In this document: in pieces, positions 36,735-49,984 of the stretch
How the letters are laid out: each line of letters starts with the position of its first letter
Numbering within the stretch: the stretch's first letter is position 1
Assembly: GCA_003508835.1 (NCBI GenBank)
Contig: PUFA01000288.1
Span: 682,001 to 746,000, forward strand
Direction: 5' to 3'
From: Eonycteris spelaea
Lineage: Eukaryota; Chordata; Mammalia; Chiroptera; Pteropodidae
Length of the DNA stretch: 64,000 nt
Translations under genes and position numbers: made by a program
Notes under the pieces: model-generated
Databases searched by the model: none
Seen by the model: the letters and a program-made list of their open reading frames with translations, nothing else
Told to the model about the DNA's origin: nothing

Positions 36735-36860
36735 TTGGCTTTCTTCTTTTTCAGGTGGTAAACTCCTAGAGGGCAGGGTCATGGTTTATTGTTCATCGCT
36801 GTGTCCCTGGGTCCAATCAGGTGTTCTATAAATGTCTGTTGACTGAATAAGTGGATGAGA
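36735..36860 (+). repeat. L2 3' end
   Basis: GGTAAACTCCTAGAGGGCAG, then a TCATCGCTGTGTCCCTGGGT block and TCTATAAATGTCTGTTGACT GAATAAG, a good match to the L2 3' end. Confidence 0.8.
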
Positions 36861-38139
36861 CATTATGACACAGAATTAGGACGGTCTTCATGGTTCCCAG
36901 CCATGCCTGCTGAGGGTTCATACTGAGCCATTAACAGCAAGGCCAATGCCTCTCTAATACTGCTGCTCACTGCAGTCAGTTCAGCCCAGTGACCACTCTT
37001 CTCTCCCACCAGGTAACTGTCTTTCAAAAACAATAACCCAGTGTTTGTGTCTCTGAGCACTCATGTGCAGCAACTCTTTCTAGGAGGATCACTTACAACA
37101 ATACTATTGAAACTCTTCAATGTGCCCAGTACTCTGAGCTTATGCAGAATCCCAGTCCACTGGGAACTGCCCATAACAATGTATATGACAGGGAGCCTTC
37201 CAGAACCTGCCTGCTTTGCATTTGCCTCCCACAATCACTACCCACCCGCAGTGATGGTCATAATGCCACTCATTTTCCTTGAACCTTGGTCTTCACCATT
37301 TGCATAACTCCTCTGGTTGGGCACATGCAGACAGTCTCTACAGGAAGCCCTGCAAAGAGAATGAGGGAGCTAGTGGAGGAGATTGGGACATGTGAGACCC
37401 CACTCCTCCAGCCTTTCCCAAGACCACATCATAGCTAATATCAATGGTGGTCTCTCTGCAAGGCTCAGGAATTCACACCCAGGAGATAAAGTAACACTGG
37501 GAGAAACCACCTATTCTTCCTGTACGTTCTCAGGGCCAACCTTGCCAAGGAGAAGAGGAAGAGAGAGGACCCAAGAGAAGAGCTGAGACCAGGGCATCCT
37601 GGAGCAGTGGAAGGAAGAGAACACAAGTCCCATTGCATCAAAACAGGGGGATAAAGGCCGTGCAAGAAAAGGTAAGTCTTGACATTGTCTTCCTTAGAAA
37701 AAAGGATTCAGTCAGGACTCCCTAGAAGAGCGGATATTCACAGAAAGGACACACAGGGTCTCTCTAGGGACCCCCTACCCACACATACATGTACCTCAAA
37801 GTACAGACATGGTCATAAAACAGAGTGTGTTATCATTGCTGAGTGGCAGACTATCATACCTGAATGGATGTATTCTCCTTACTGAAGACATAAAACTCAA
37901 AGTATGTGGAGCATGATAAGAGGAAAAAGCTAGAGCTGAGGGAAAGCTGGGCTCACATGCACACATGCAGCCCTGTCAGCTGATGTTCTTATAGTGGAGA
38001 TGAAATCCTACTTCCTTCCAAGACTTTCCATGAGCAGGACACACAGCAGCCGCAATCCAAGGCACGAAGGCCATCAGCCCACTGCAGTCATGAACTGAAC
38101 ATCTGTTCAGCTGAAAATTTTCTTATACTACACTCAGTT
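36861..38139. other. Unassigned sequence
   Basis: No gene or nameable repeat. The 88-codon (37041-37307) and 67-codon (37383-37586) frames match nothing recognised. Confidence 0.4.
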
Positions 38140-38392
38140 ATTCGCATATATTTAATGCCACTTTCTTTGTGCCAAGCACTGTGATAAAACACAGGACATA
38201 TAGCAGTGAGCAGCCTCATGTGGGGAAATGCAGGAGAGGGGCCAGGAATGCCCCTGTGTACTAGAAGTTGAGGTATTTCTGGTTATAGTACTGAGAGAAT
38301 ACCTGTGTGGCTAAAATGCAGTGGGAAGAGTGATGAGGAATGAAGTCACAGTGGTAGGTGAGATCCAAGGCATATAGGGCTTGGAGGTTTAT

Positions 38393-38426
<34 letters not shown>

Positions 38427-38640
38427 ACTTTATTTCAAGTGAACCAGGAATTGATCAAATAATTCAAGCAAAGAAGAAGTAGAATAAATGAGTATGTCAA
38501 TAGGCAGATCTGATGAGAAATGAAGATAAAATTAATGATATGAGGGCTACTGAATGTGTATGTGATTAGAAATTGAAAAACCCATTCGACAAACTGGAGG
38601 AGAGGAGGATGTATGTGAGATGGGTGGTGACATCGCTGCC
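38140..38640 (+). repeat. Ancient mammal-wide repeat, family not assigned, with an internal A-run
   Basis: TGCCAAGCACTGTGATAAAA, a TATAGCAGTGAGCAG block, then AGGCATATAGGGCTTGGAGG and GGACTTTATTTCAAGTGAAC. These follow the order of a common old mammalian repeat also seen at 21365 and 45880. The A-run at 38396-38424 interrupts it. Confidence 0.45.
38396..38424. repeat. (A)29 homopolymer
   Basis: Twenty-nine A's between TTTATGGT and GGACTTTATTTC. The flanks continue the same ancient repeat on both sides, so this is an expanded internal A-run, not a retroposon tail. Confidence 0.9.
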
Positions 38641-38689
38641 TCTAAGGTCTCCTCTGTGTAGTAAACCTAAATCAGACCAGGTGATGTAA

Positions 38690-38925
38690 TCAGATTCTAC
38701 CACTTGTGGTGTGTAATGCTGGGCAAGTTACTTCATATCTCTAAGCTTCAAGTGATCATTGTTGTTGCTACTATTGTTTTTATTTTAATATATAAACTAC
38801 TGATAATACCTACAACATAAGTGTGTTGTGATAATTTAACCAGATGATGTACATAAATTGCTTAGAACAGTGTCTGACTCTTAGTAAGGTTTAAAAATGC
38901 AGCTATGTTGCTATTAGTGACACAC
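38690..38925 (+). repeat. MIR element, near full length
   Basis: TGGGCAAGTTACTTCATATC TCTAAGC..., then AATACCTACAACATAAGTGT GTTGTGATAATTTAACCAGA and ACAGTGTCTGACTCTTAGTA follow the MIR consensus in the sense direction. A GTTGTTGCTACTATTG patch in the middle looks like a local expansion. Confidence 0.88.
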
Positions 38926-40189
38926 AATCAGGTGCAATTTTGGAGCGTCATACTGTACAACATGGGCATTGGCACTTTGCCTACATGTAATGCCCTCTTT
39001 GCTTAAGCATAATATTCAACAGTTTTCATATCTGAGAAATGGGATTAAGTTAATGCCACTTCAAGGATTTAGTGATAACCGCAGAACAGACGGTCTGCCT
39101 GATGCCAGTGACCAGCAGGAAAGTAGTTGAACTCCAGGAGGACCAGGAAAGAATATGAGTCCAAGGTAGGTCAGAGGTTGAGTCACAGGGGTGGGCACTG
39201 GATCCTAGGTCTGAGGACAGGAAAATTTCAAGGTCATGGCAAGTCAAGTATATGTTCCTTTCTTTTACTCTTCCTTTGGGTGTGCAGGGCTGCTGTCTTG
39301 TACTTGTGGCCAAGGCTTATAGGCTTGCTTTAGTCTGAATTTAACCCAGCATTCATAGTATTAGAGCTCAAATCTCCATACTGTCAGAGTAGGTGAGAGG
39401 TGAGGGGCAGGTTTCTAAACATTTTTTAAATGAAAGGATTGAGTGAGCATGTGAGTGGGAAGAAAGAACAAGAAGAGATTCATATAGAAAAATATTAAGT
39501 GTTCTCATGGATTGAAATAAGACAACAAGGTAGGTTTGCTTAATATGTTAGAAAATTTTATACAAATGTGCAAATGACCTCAAAGAAGAGTAAAAACCTG
39601 TTTGCAGCCTCCACACACCCCATAGAACCACTTTCAAAGGGCAAAGGGCCATTGCTAGCAATAAAAGATGAAGTTGAAACATGATTGTGCCCCTGCTTTA
39701 TGACATTTTTCTTTCTCCTCTAAGTAAAACAAACAAACAAACAAACAAACAAAACAAAAAATAAATAAATAAATCATCACTTTCTCTAAGCTAAAGAAAA
39801 TTTAGAAACAAAATGCATTTAAAAATAACTTACAAAAGGCAGTTCAAAATTCCTTTGCCAGATTAACATGTAAAAGGCTTGGAAGCCATTACATCTACCT
39901 TCACAACAAGAAAATGCTGAACAAACTAAAAAACAACTCTTTTTAGAGGTATCAGAGAATTGTAGTCAGAGGCAAAAGGCTGCCCTGATAAGCGAAGAGA
40001 AAGGCAGATGCAGAGAATCACAGCTTTCCAGGAGCAGAAGCCAAGCTGGAGCCAACACTAGGAGGAACACTTAAATGGCCAATTTGATGAATTGCTGGAA
40101 ACTCAGTGTGACTAGTTTGAGAGTTAAAATACACCCAACTGATCTTTAACACAGGAAGCAAAGGCATTCAATGGGAAAACAAGACAGTC
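38926..40189. other. Unassigned sequence with a short repeat
   Basis: No gene recognised. A CAAA/TAAA simple repeat lies at 39726-39774. Confidence 0.4.
39726..39774. repeat. (CAAA)n-(TAAA)n simple repeat
   Basis: Seven or so CAAA units followed by AAAATAAATAAATAAA. It may be the remains of a retroposon tail, but no retroposon body is recognisable upstream. Confidence 0.85.
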
Positions 40190-40795
40190 TATTTTGACAA
40201 ATAGTGATGGAACATCTGTACATTTATTTTTCCACATAAAAAAAGAAATCTAGAACAAGAACTTACAATTTTTTACAAATTTAACTTCAAAATGAATTAA
40301 AGACCTAAATGTAAAAATTTTAAACTATTAAAACTTTTAGAAGATAAGAGAAAATCTTAAGGGATTTTGGGTTTTTGTGATGATTTTATTAAACAAACAA
40401 AAAATCACATCCTTGAAAAGGGAAAAATTAAGTTGGACACTTATTGAAAATTAAAAACTCTGCTCTGTGAAAGATACTGTTAAAAAGAATGAGAAGACAA
40501 GCCACAAACTGGGAGAAAATATTTGCAAAATACATATCTGCTAAAGGACTGGTATCTAAAAAATGCAAGAATGCTTGAAATTGAACAATAAGAAAACAAA
40601 CACCCATATTAAAAAAAAAAGAGCAAAAGACTTGAATAGACATCTTATCAAAGATGATAAACAGATGTCAAATAAGCATGTGAAAAGATGCTAACATCAC
40701 ATGTTATCAGGGAAATACAAATTGAAACAACAATGAGATACCACTACACATTTACTAGAAAGGATAAAATCCAAAAGTCTATTAATAAACAAAAC
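40190..40795 (+). mobile_element. L1 ORF2 C-terminal fragment
   Basis: TAAAGACCTAAATGTAAAAA, an AGACAAGCCACAAACTGGGA GAAAATATTTGC block, then AGGGAAATACAAATTGAAAC and TGAGATACCACTACACATTT match L1 ORF2 sequence near its end. Heavily decayed and cut off at about 40795. Confidence 0.88.
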
Positions 40796-41039
40796 AAAAT
40801 TTAAAACCTCCCTTAGCCAGGCTTTACTTTTAGGTAAGGTAGTATCAGTATAATCTAAAACACTAACTACAAAGGGAAAAAAAAGTTACATGACTTTTAA
40901 ATAAATGTTTAAATAATTTGATTAATTTTATTTATGATGAAAAAATCTTACTAAGGTAGGAAAAGAAATTATTAATCTTATGAATTATTATCTATTGTGT
41001 TGAATCACATGAAATTGCCATTTTGTAGCTCTAACCACC

Positions 41040-41257
41040 AAATAAACAGTGAATTATTGAAAAAACAAGAGAAGGATGCTTATTGTGATTACTGCTATTT
41101 AATATTGTTCTGGAGGTTCTATCCAGTGAATAAGACAAGAAAAAGAAATAAAATTCATGAGTACTGAAAAGAATAAAATAAACTTTACCTATAAATAACA
41201 TGATTATGAACATAGGACCAGAAGAATTAACATAAAAAAATTTAGCAGTTTTGTTGT

Positions 41258-41258
<1 letters not shown>
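41040..41258 (+). mobile_element. L1 ORF2 middle fragment
   Basis: GCTATTTAATATTGTTCTGG AGGTTCTATCC, then AATAAGACAAGAAAAAGAAA TAAAATTC match mid-ORF2 of L1. This lies upstream in L1 of the 40190 fragment but is downstream here, so the two come from different copies or a rearrangement. Confidence 0.82.

Positions 41259-41259
<1 letters not shown>

Positions 41260-41297
<38 letters not shown>
41260..41297. repeat. (AC)n microsatellite
   Basis: About 19 AC units directly after the L1 fragment. Minus-strand frames reading Cys-Val repeats here are by-products. Confidence 0.96.
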
Positions 41298-41298
<1 letters not shown>

Positions 41299-41619
41299 AG
41301 ACACCTTGTAGGGAGGGAGGAAGGAATAAATAGGTGACACATAGATCTGTACAAATAAACTCTCAGTACAAGTTGATTGAATTATTTTTAGTGGTATGAC
41401 ACTTGTATCAGCTCTGACAAGACAGCATACGGCCCATAATTCAAGCTGGCAGATTTCCAAGTTGCCATGGATGTACCAAAGAGTTTCTAGTAGCACAGGC
41501 CACCATTTTTCCGTTCACACCTAGTGTTACCAGCATGTTGAGAGACATCAGTCAGCAACTGAACTACACATAGCATAGCAATATAGCCTTCACTCTGTGA
41601 ACCCCAATTAAAAGTTTGC

Positions 41620-41745
41620 TTGCCTGTCTTCCCTGCAAAATTTTGAATTCATTTGTGGACAAGATCTATTCCTTTCAATATCCTTAGCACCTAGCAAAGA
41701 CTTGGCTTATAAAAGAGCATTGCAAATGTTTCTGATTATTGAATA
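41620..41745 (+). repeat. L2 3' fragment
   Basis: CTTCCCTGCAAAATTTTGAA, then ATCCTTAGCACCTAGCAAAG ACTTGGCTTATAAA follow the L2 3' pattern (currency of 'agcacctagca' then '-gg-ataaa'). Decayed. Confidence 0.5.
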
Positions 41746-42479
41746 TGTGTAACTTATTTATCTTGTTTCTGAGATGGGAATATAGAATTAACTCCATTTG
41801 GGCATCGTATTCACAATGCCTTGGAAAATTAATTGTTACATTTACCCAGCTTTGGAGTGCACGTCACTTCTGACACTACCTAAATGTGGTGTTAACATTA
41901 GAGAGAATTCTCCTACCCAACCTGAGGTTGTATACTATTCCATTCTGTGCCTATACAAATCTATAGTGGAGTGCCAACTTCCAATGTCATTTAATGCTTC
42001 TACTAATATTGAATCCACTGGCCATCTCTAAAATAAAATATACTCAGCAGACTTGAAAAATATATTCCACAGATTTAAAAAAAATTATAAATCTTAGAAA
42101 GAAGGAAACTTTGTGAAGTCCATGAAATGCAGGTCAATTCTATTTTGAGTATATGCACTAAGATATTTTATGTATTCCAGACTATTAGATCAGGGACTCA
42201 GCTTTCATCAATGGTTTCCTCTTTGTTGAAGCCAATCAAAGCTTCAAAGAAACTACAAAAGGAAAGAATCTTCAAATGCCCTTGAGGGATGAGTTAACAC
42301 CTTGAAATTTTCATCTAAAAGTGTTCTTAATAGATACCTGACTAATACATGCTTAAATTCTAATGAAGACTAATAATAGGATCCTAATAGAGCTGTTTGG
42401 GTTTGTTTTTTTAAATAGCATATCCATTTTCTAATCTACACTGAGCTGTAGGTAACGAACATGAGGAAGAATTTAATTT
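41746..42479. other. No recognised feature
   Basis: Unassigned. Frames of up to 77 codons are unrecognised. Confidence 0.4.
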
Positions 42480-42699
42480 TAAGTACATGAAAAAAAATCA
42501 ACAGTAAAAACATTTTTCATGATACTCTTCTAGCTTGTGTATTTTGCTATAAATCTTATCCATAATGTGAGATATGATTATATAAGTTTTGCAGAGATAT
42601 TTGATATGTATAATATTACATAAACTTTTATATTGATGAATAACATCTACATAAACATATGCAAATATGTGTATATCTGATGACTTTCTCAAAGTTAAC

Positions 42700-44100
42700 A
42701 TATGTGTAACCATCACCACCAAGAGCAAGTACTAGAATCTCCCATCCTGTTCTAGTCACTGCTCACATCCTCCAAAGGTAATACTGCCCTGACTTCAAAT
42801 ACCTTAAAATTGTTTGGGTTGTTTTTGATTTTCAAGTAGAGCAGTAGATACACTGTTGTGTCTGGCTTTTTTACTCGGCATTTTGTCTGCAATATGTAAC
42901 CCTGTCATTGGATTTAGCAGCAGTTTCCTTTCATTGCTGTGCACTATTCTATCATGTAAATACAATACAATTTTTTTCTATGGGTAAAAGATATTTGGGT
43001 TGCTTCCCATTTGGCACTGTTAATGATAATGCTACCACATTCAGTCTTGCAGGTGATTGGGTTTTGACTTTTGTGTATTTCTAATGGGCATATGCCAATG
43101 TGAAATTTCTGGATCACCATCGTGTACGCATGCACTACATTTTAATAGATATTAACAACCAGTTTTCCCAATGGCTTTTCCAATCCATACTCCAACCCTC
43201 AGGAATGGAGTTTTCAGGTGTTCCATGTGTTCTCCAAATCTTGATGGTACCAGAATTTTCCATTCAATCTATCCAGTGAGTATATAATGTCATCTAACTG
43301 TGATTTTAATTTGTATTTCCCCTATAATTAACTAGAGCACATTTTTAATATATTTATTTTCTATCTAGATATCTTGTTTTGTGAAATGCTTATTCAAGTA
43401 CTTTGCCCTTTTTTTTCTATTCTATTGATTTGAAAAGTTATCTGCCTATTCTGGATGAAGGCCCTTTGTTTAACATAAGTAATGTAAATATCTTCATCTA
43501 TACATTGGACTTCCTTTTTACACATAATGGTCTCCTTAAATAAATGAAAAGTTTTTGTTTTAACATAGCCCAATTTATCAATCTTTTGCTCCATGTTTTA
43601 TACTTTCCCACCTGAGTTCATGAAGATACTCCCTGATGTAATATACCAAATGTTTATTATTTTACTTTTCACATTTAAACCTACAATTTTGAAAATTGTT
43701 TTTTGTTTGTTAAAAGAAATTTCTTCTTTTCACATTCTGCTGTTCTTAAGACATAATCTGTTGGGTTTTTTATTCTTTGGTTCCTTCTAGTTTATTCTTC
43801 ATTTTAAGTTAATCTACTTTTTTCTGTTACATTTCCTTCTTTCTGCGCTTTTTTAAATTTTTTAAAGATGATTCGCATTTTATATTATTTTCTTTAGTAT
43901 CTGGAGCTTGTTTAGAAATATTGGCTAAGTTTTCTTATGTTTTGCAAGCACATGCTTCTGATATTTTTTCTTGACTATAAGGATGTTATTTTGTTCCTTA
44001 CTCTCCTTTGTCTTATGAACACACTTATATGGGATTGAACTATCATTCTTTTCTATTGCTCATTTTTATGTGAAATTTGTTTTCCTAGGCTTTTAAAAGG
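42700..44100 (-). mobile_element. Antisense old L1 fragment
   Basis: + strand landmarks of a reversed L1: GTAACCATCACCACCAAGAG, TTGCTTCCCATTTGGCACTG, TCTAACTGTGATTTTAATTT GTATTTCC, then TTTGCCCTTTTTTTTCTATT and CAATTTATCAATCTTTTGCT. It is much decayed. The right end is uncertain and could extend past 44100. Confidence 0.72.
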
Positions 44101-45879
44101 TAGAGATCAGAAAAGATCAGGAGAGATCTAGCTTTCCAACTATGGCTTTTTCTGTTGTTTTAGTAAAATAGGCAAAATTATAGCTTAGAGCTTTCTGTAA
44201 TAACCTAGTTCTGCTCCCTTTCCACTTTTATCTGGGCCTCACATTTCTTTGCCCCATTTGCCCTGTCTTGCTTGGTGTGGATTCTTTTCCCAGCAGGTCA
44301 CATCCTCAGTGTGGAACTTTATCTCGGCAGGGATCTTCAGCTGGTTCATGAGGCCCAGATTGCCTCTAAAATATTACAGAAAGCCCCTTGCATCCACTTG
44401 TGAATTTGAGCAGGCCAAACTCATCCCAGTTTCAGCTGCTCTCTCAAATTATCCTACAGTGTTGACAAGTGTTTGCCTTTTGGCTGCTTATGGATTCTGC
44501 TGATAGGTCAAAAAGATACCTTCTTGTTACCTTCTATTTCATCCCAAACAATGCTGATAGCATACAGGACTTAGAACAATTGAGGCTTTCCCTACTTACT
44601 CATATTTTGGGGTTATAAGGAATGACTAGTCAGTTATTTTTGTTGTGCAATTGTCTTACATTTCTGATTTTCTTATCCTATATATTTTTATGAATGGTTT
44701 CAAGAAAATTCAAAAATAAGTTGTAGCTACTCCAGTATTTTCACAGAATTCTTTCAGGAGGGTCTATTTTTATTTCTCCAGTTTTAGCATTTGACGCATC
44801 CCAAGTGGGGTGGAAAAGAAGATTGCTTTCTCTCTGCCATAGTCCCTTCGCCATTAAAATTTCTAGCCTACTTCACCCCCACTAGGCCTGAGAAAACTAG
44901 CCTAGAAAGTTACTTTTTAGACATTCTAGAGACTATGCCTTCTAAATCCAAACTAATTCCAGGGCAAGACTGCACTGCTTGATGAGTTGTCGTTCAAGAA
45001 CAAGTCCACATCAGAGAAACTCAGGATATGGAAAGATACTTTATGTTATGGCCTTCCAAATAACACAAGGCTTAAGTTAATGGTGAAAACAGGTATTAAT
45101 TCAGTTTCTCGAGGACCTGAATGAGAACATCTGTGTTTGGAGATTATAGGGGTTAAAGAAGATAAAGTAAGAATAAATAAATGTAAAAAAAAAAAAAACA
45201 GCAAAAGGACCAAAATGGACTCAGAGTCCAGAAGTTTGAATTAATGTCATCTATAAATATATTCTCTGTTGTGATTGATTAAAAATACAAGAAACATAGT
45301 TAGAAACCACTGTTTTTCTAAATTATGACATACTTTGGGGACATATTTTTCATCCATATATTAGTAGACACTACAATAATCTTTCTTCATTTAAAAAAGT
45401 ATTCTATTGGCATTATAATACAAGTCTATTTGTTCCCCCTGGTTTCCAATCATTTGAAAACATTCAATCAATATTTTCAAGCCCCTTATATAGTCTAAGA
45501 ACAGTTGTCATGACCAGCCAGGTTTCAGGCATAAAACAGATGGGTAGTTTGAGGAGTAATATAAGCAGAGATTGATAAAAGAAATATTTACAAATGTATA
45601 GGCAGGGGGTTAGGAAAATCAACAAGAGAGTGCAAGGGGTAGCATGTGGAGGGAGTGGTAAGACCACTGAGCCCAAAGGGGCACTGCCAAGGCCCAGTAA
45701 AATCAAAACCCTCCCAACCATCTCCCAGAGCCCCTCTTGGGGCTGACCGAAGCCTAAGGTCAGCAGTCCCCATGGTTGCTTTATAATTGTTCAGCCTCTT
45801 GACGTACAGAGCAGAGGGGAATGGGGCAGAGAGAGGATGCAGATGGTCAGTTAACAATCTCCAATACTTCCAGACACAC
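44101..45879. other. Unassigned sequence
   Basis: No gene recognised. Contains a short A-run (45185-45199). The 120-codon minus-strand frame (45588-45950) and the 84-codon + frame (44249-44503) have no family signature. Confidence 0.4.
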
Positions 45880-46140
45880 AGTAAACAAACAGAAGTCCCT
45901 TTCCCCAAGGACTTATATTCTAGTACAGAAGGAAAACAATAAACAAACATACAATTTAAAGTCCACTAGGAAGAAAAACCAGGTGATGTGAGGGAAAGGG
46001 GGTGACAGAGAGGTCAATACTGAAGCCTGTAGAAAGGTGTTTGGATATAGACACAGAAAGTGCCACAGCAGAGACCTGAATGAGATATGAATTCTTGCCT
46101 AGAGAGAATAAAGTGGATGGAAACATGCTCAAAGCACATC
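45880..46140 (+). repeat. Ancient mammal-wide repeat, family not assigned
   Basis: AGGACTTATATTCTAGTACA, an ACAATAAACAAACATACAA block, then GCAGAGACCTGAATGAGATA. Same type as the repeats at 21365 and 38140. Confidence 0.45.
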
Positions 46141-46579
46141 AAGAATAAAAGGTTATTTTTTTCTCTTTGACCACCGAATTAAGTACAAGGATTTCCAGTA
46201 AATATGATGACCAATAAGCAAAGTTTCCTATGAACCAATAAAGGAAGCAAGTGACACAGTACAAAAACAGAAATGTTCTTAAACACTAAGATAGTTTTTT
46301 CTGTGTCTAAAGTGATTAGGGAAATCACATCTCCCACCATTGCATAAGTTTTGCCTTTTTGAGGAGAAGACGTGCAGTAAAACAGAAGCCAAAGAAAGAT
46401 GAAACTCCTCTCCTGGAGGTGACATAAAAGATGGAGAAAAAATCATGAATGGAACTGGTAATCCTGGGAACCATCACCTGCCAAATGTAGAACCCTTGGC
46501 AAACTCTAGGGTCTTAGATAGGCCAGTGTCTCCTAGGGACACCTGGTTGGGTAAAAAAGGGAGAGGAAGAGGAACAGGA

Positions 46580-46820
46580 GGAAGTCACAAGCATTTATTG
46601 AGTTCTGCCTATATGTTAACATTGTTCTAAGTACTTTACATTAACTCATTTAATCCTCAGTCTTATTAGGTAGATACTAGAATTATGCCTATGATATAGA
46701 TGTTGGAACTGAGACACAGAGGAGATAACTTACTTATTCCATAGACTCAGAGCATAAGTAGAAGAGCTGGAATTTGAGCCAGGGGTCTGACTCTAAAGCC
46801 ATGCTTTTCACTGCTACAAC
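46580..46820 (-). repeat. MIR element, near full length
   Basis: Reverse-complement MIR: TTAACTCATTTAATCCTCAG, TGGAACTGAGACACAGAGGA, then GCTGGAATTTGAGCCAGGGG TCTGACTC. A good match over most of its length. Confidence 0.9.
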
Positions 46821-49399
46821 TTCTTTAGCTGGAGCCTCAAGGGAGAAAGAACTTCCACCATGGTCACGAAACATCCCCCAAACCAGGCAAAAGAGAGTGC
46901 CTCTCCCTCCCCTTGCACTTATCCTCAGACAGACCTCAGAGCACCAGTCTCTTTCTAAGACTGCCCCTGGTTATATTTTTTCCAAATTTCACTTGGGTTA
47001 GCCAAAATGAGGGAAAGGAAAGGGGGCCATACACAGTTCATTTTGGAACTTGTACTACAAAACGTCCCTCTTTTCCTTGTCCAGTGATAACCCAGAAGAC
47101 CCAGAGTCACAGTAGCCTTCTGCTACACCATTCATTCACCAACTCTCAAGAAAGGTCAGACTTCTATGAGGGACCAATTGCATCCAGACAAAAGATAGAT
47201 CCAGGCACACCCAAATTGGTCATTGGCATGATAGCTGCAGGGTGAATGGAGCGTAGAGGAAACACTAAAATAATTAGGTTCCCCAAGACTAATAACACCA
47301 GAGCTCCCCCTGTCCTTGCCTACTCCAGGCCTAAAGGGTAAAAGGATGAACCAGGACTGGAACATGGAGAGAGAAAGCAGTCTAGACAGAGCCACTTAAC
47401 AAGAGGTATGCCTCTGTAGAGGGAAGCAGCCAGACAGCCCAAGTGACACTGCAGGAAGGAATAGAGAGGAAACTAACACCCTGGCATCACTTTCTACCTA
47501 CCCCCTTATCTGTTGTCAGTTCTCTCTGTTGGTGGAGTCCAACTGGCAGCCAGAGCACATTCACACAAAGCTCTCAGGGATAAATCTGGAGGACAGATGG
47601 ACATGGCCAGCACATCAGGAAAGTGCTAGCACACAAGGCAGTGGACTGAGTACTAGAGAATAAATGTGGAGTGTTCAAACATTTGACAAGCAAACTGTAG
47701 CTTGCTCATAGGAACCCTGTGAGACCCACCTGCCCATTCTACATGAGAAAAAGAACAATTACATTGTGTCAGATTGTACAGTGGCACTCTGCTACACTGC
47801 ATCTCCTCTGATATTCTTTGATAAGGAGTGCAGTAAATCTATTCTACATTTTATTGTACCCTGCTAGTTGCAATACAACTAACAGATAGACATGGCATAT
47901 AAAGAACAAAGTCAGAATCTGATCCCTGGCATGCTGACTTTAAAACCCTTCATGAGTACAGAGAAGTTCAACATGATTCCTAGAGCTGTGCCTGGAGTCA
48001 TTTGCAGCAAAGTTAGCTTTAGCAAGATATGAGTCAAAATTAATGCATGCATGCATGAATGAAAGCTTTCATAGAGGAGAGGTAGTTAAATTGAGGATGA
48101 TATGCTGGGGAATCTGAATTCTCCCAAGAAGATTTTAAAAAGTAGCCAAGAGATTGACTATCTAGGATGAGGCTCTATTAGGCACAAACCAACAATATTG
48201 ATAGGCACAAATTAGGTTGCTAGAAAAATGTTTGTGGGGCGGAGAAGGCTCTAAGTAGAATGATAAGTGACAAAAAGGTGAGCTGTGTCTGGGATCTTCT
48301 CCGACATTGCTATAATCACTTTTCCTCTTGCCCAGTTCTCCAATATGATGTTCGATCTGCTCACATTCAATCCATCCTTATTTTCATTCCTGGTTCCTAT
48401 TCCCTCTAATCCTAAAATGTTAAGCAACAGGAGGGCAATGGCTAATGTGTTAGCTGATAATGAGAAATAGTCCTGAGACAATGTTAAGGATATTCATACT
48501 TCAGGGAGCTCTTTCAGAGAGCTTCCATTCCATTCTTATTGGTGGTCAATTCTAGACTGCCTGCCTGGACTTCCCACCCCTGAACTTCACTTTTAAATAA
48601 ATAAACACTTGGTTCAACACTTCCTGGAAGTTGCTAACCCGGTATAAGATGTCTCAGGGGAATTCTGAATGAGGGAGGTCCCTGGACTGGTAATCTAAGA
48701 AGATTCATTTCAGCTCTAGGGGCTCACAGGATAGTAGGATATCAGAGATTAGAATTTTACCTACACATTTTCACTTTTAATTTCAGATTTAGCTATCTAG
48801 TTAAATGTTTCTTATTTGGCTATGCTGGCTGAATGAAAACAGGAGTCAAGATACCTCTAAGAGGAAAAAAATATATAACCTTGGGCAATAAATTTTGGTT
48901 GCCTAACCTCCTGAGTAAGATAAATTTTGTCTTCTATACAGACCCACTTAGTATATCATTCATAATCTCCTACTCAGTGGGATCTATTGTACCACAGATA
49001 GGGCATTACTGCCCTTATATGTAGGGTCCAAGGGAGCAGGAGAAAACGGATTTGGCAGCAATGACCCTCGTTTTTTCTTTTCTAAGGCTAGAGAAGGTTA
49101 TAAATCCATATTATAGAAATAGAAATAAAGACACATGGGTAAGCAAAGGGCTTATATGAAAAATAGAAAGGATCATCACAAAGGACCTCTCTCTACTTCA
49201 TCAAGGGATAAGGAGTGACAAGAAAAGGAATATTTCTCATGGAATAGTGACAGTGCCTTAACTAGGATAGATCAGACCCTGAGTCTATGACATTGATTTC
49301 CAGCCTGTGCTCTCCCCTGAGACTCTAAGTGTTGGCTGTGACCTAGGAGACTTTTAGAAGCTGATGTATTGGCAAAAGCACTCAAATTGGCATAGAGAG
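46821..49399. other. Unassigned sequence
   Basis: About 2.6 kb with no gene or clear repeat. The 110-codon + frame at 46913-47245 and the 75-codon frame overlapping it (46774-47001) have no recognisable domain. Confidence 0.4.
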
Positions 49400-49419
49400 A
49401 CTTGGGGTGAATCTTAATT

Positions 49420-49500
49420 TTTCTTCAATTAGCATGTAGTCTTGGTCAAGTCACTTAACCTTCCTATTTATAAGTTAATAAAAATAAACAAAATAAATTA
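49420..49500 (+). repeat. MIR fragment
   Basis: TCTTGGTCAAGTCACTTAAC CTTCCTA is the best-conserved part of MIR in the sense direction. The rest is replaced by A/T-rich text. Confidence 0.65.
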
Positions 49501-49984
49501 TTTAGAGTAGCATCAATAGTGAAGTTCCAATTTTAAACCAACTATCATTGTAGAGTTTGTAGCCCTCTAAAGTAAAAAGGTCTCTTTATTGTAGGGTTTC
49601 ATCTCATAACACATTTTTTATTTCATCATTTGTTTGTTCATCCACACATTCAGTTAAGATAATGGAGCATGCTACCAACAAGAGAATAAGGAAGCCTATC
49701 TTTATTATGTGATGAGACCATACATCAGTCTTTGTCTCTGTTGTCTTCTGCTGCATCTATTCCTTACATAACCTAATCAGTAGTTATTTTCCCAAGGGGG
49801 AAAAAATGGAAACAAGTTTAGTATTTGAATTAATTGTTTGGACATCATATCCATCCATTCTGAAGAACAGCTCTGCCAGACCTGAAATATGGAGATTTCC
49901 TCTTCTAGGGTGCTCAGAAATTTCCTTTTTAGTTTCCAAGGCTGCCTCTTCATTATTTCTGACAAGGACTACAATTAAGAAACA

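Noticed and set aside
38396..38424. A29 as the tail of a processed pseudogene or SINE
   Set aside because: The same ancient repeat continues on both sides and no gene-like or SINE-like body lies upstream.
41260..41297. Short tandem array as a possible CRISPR-like or regulatory array
   Set aside because: It is a plain AC microsatellite. There are no spacers, and the genome is mammalian.
45588..45950. 120-codon minus-strand open frame
   Set aside because: No family signature, and it overlaps a second unrelated frame. Treated as chance.
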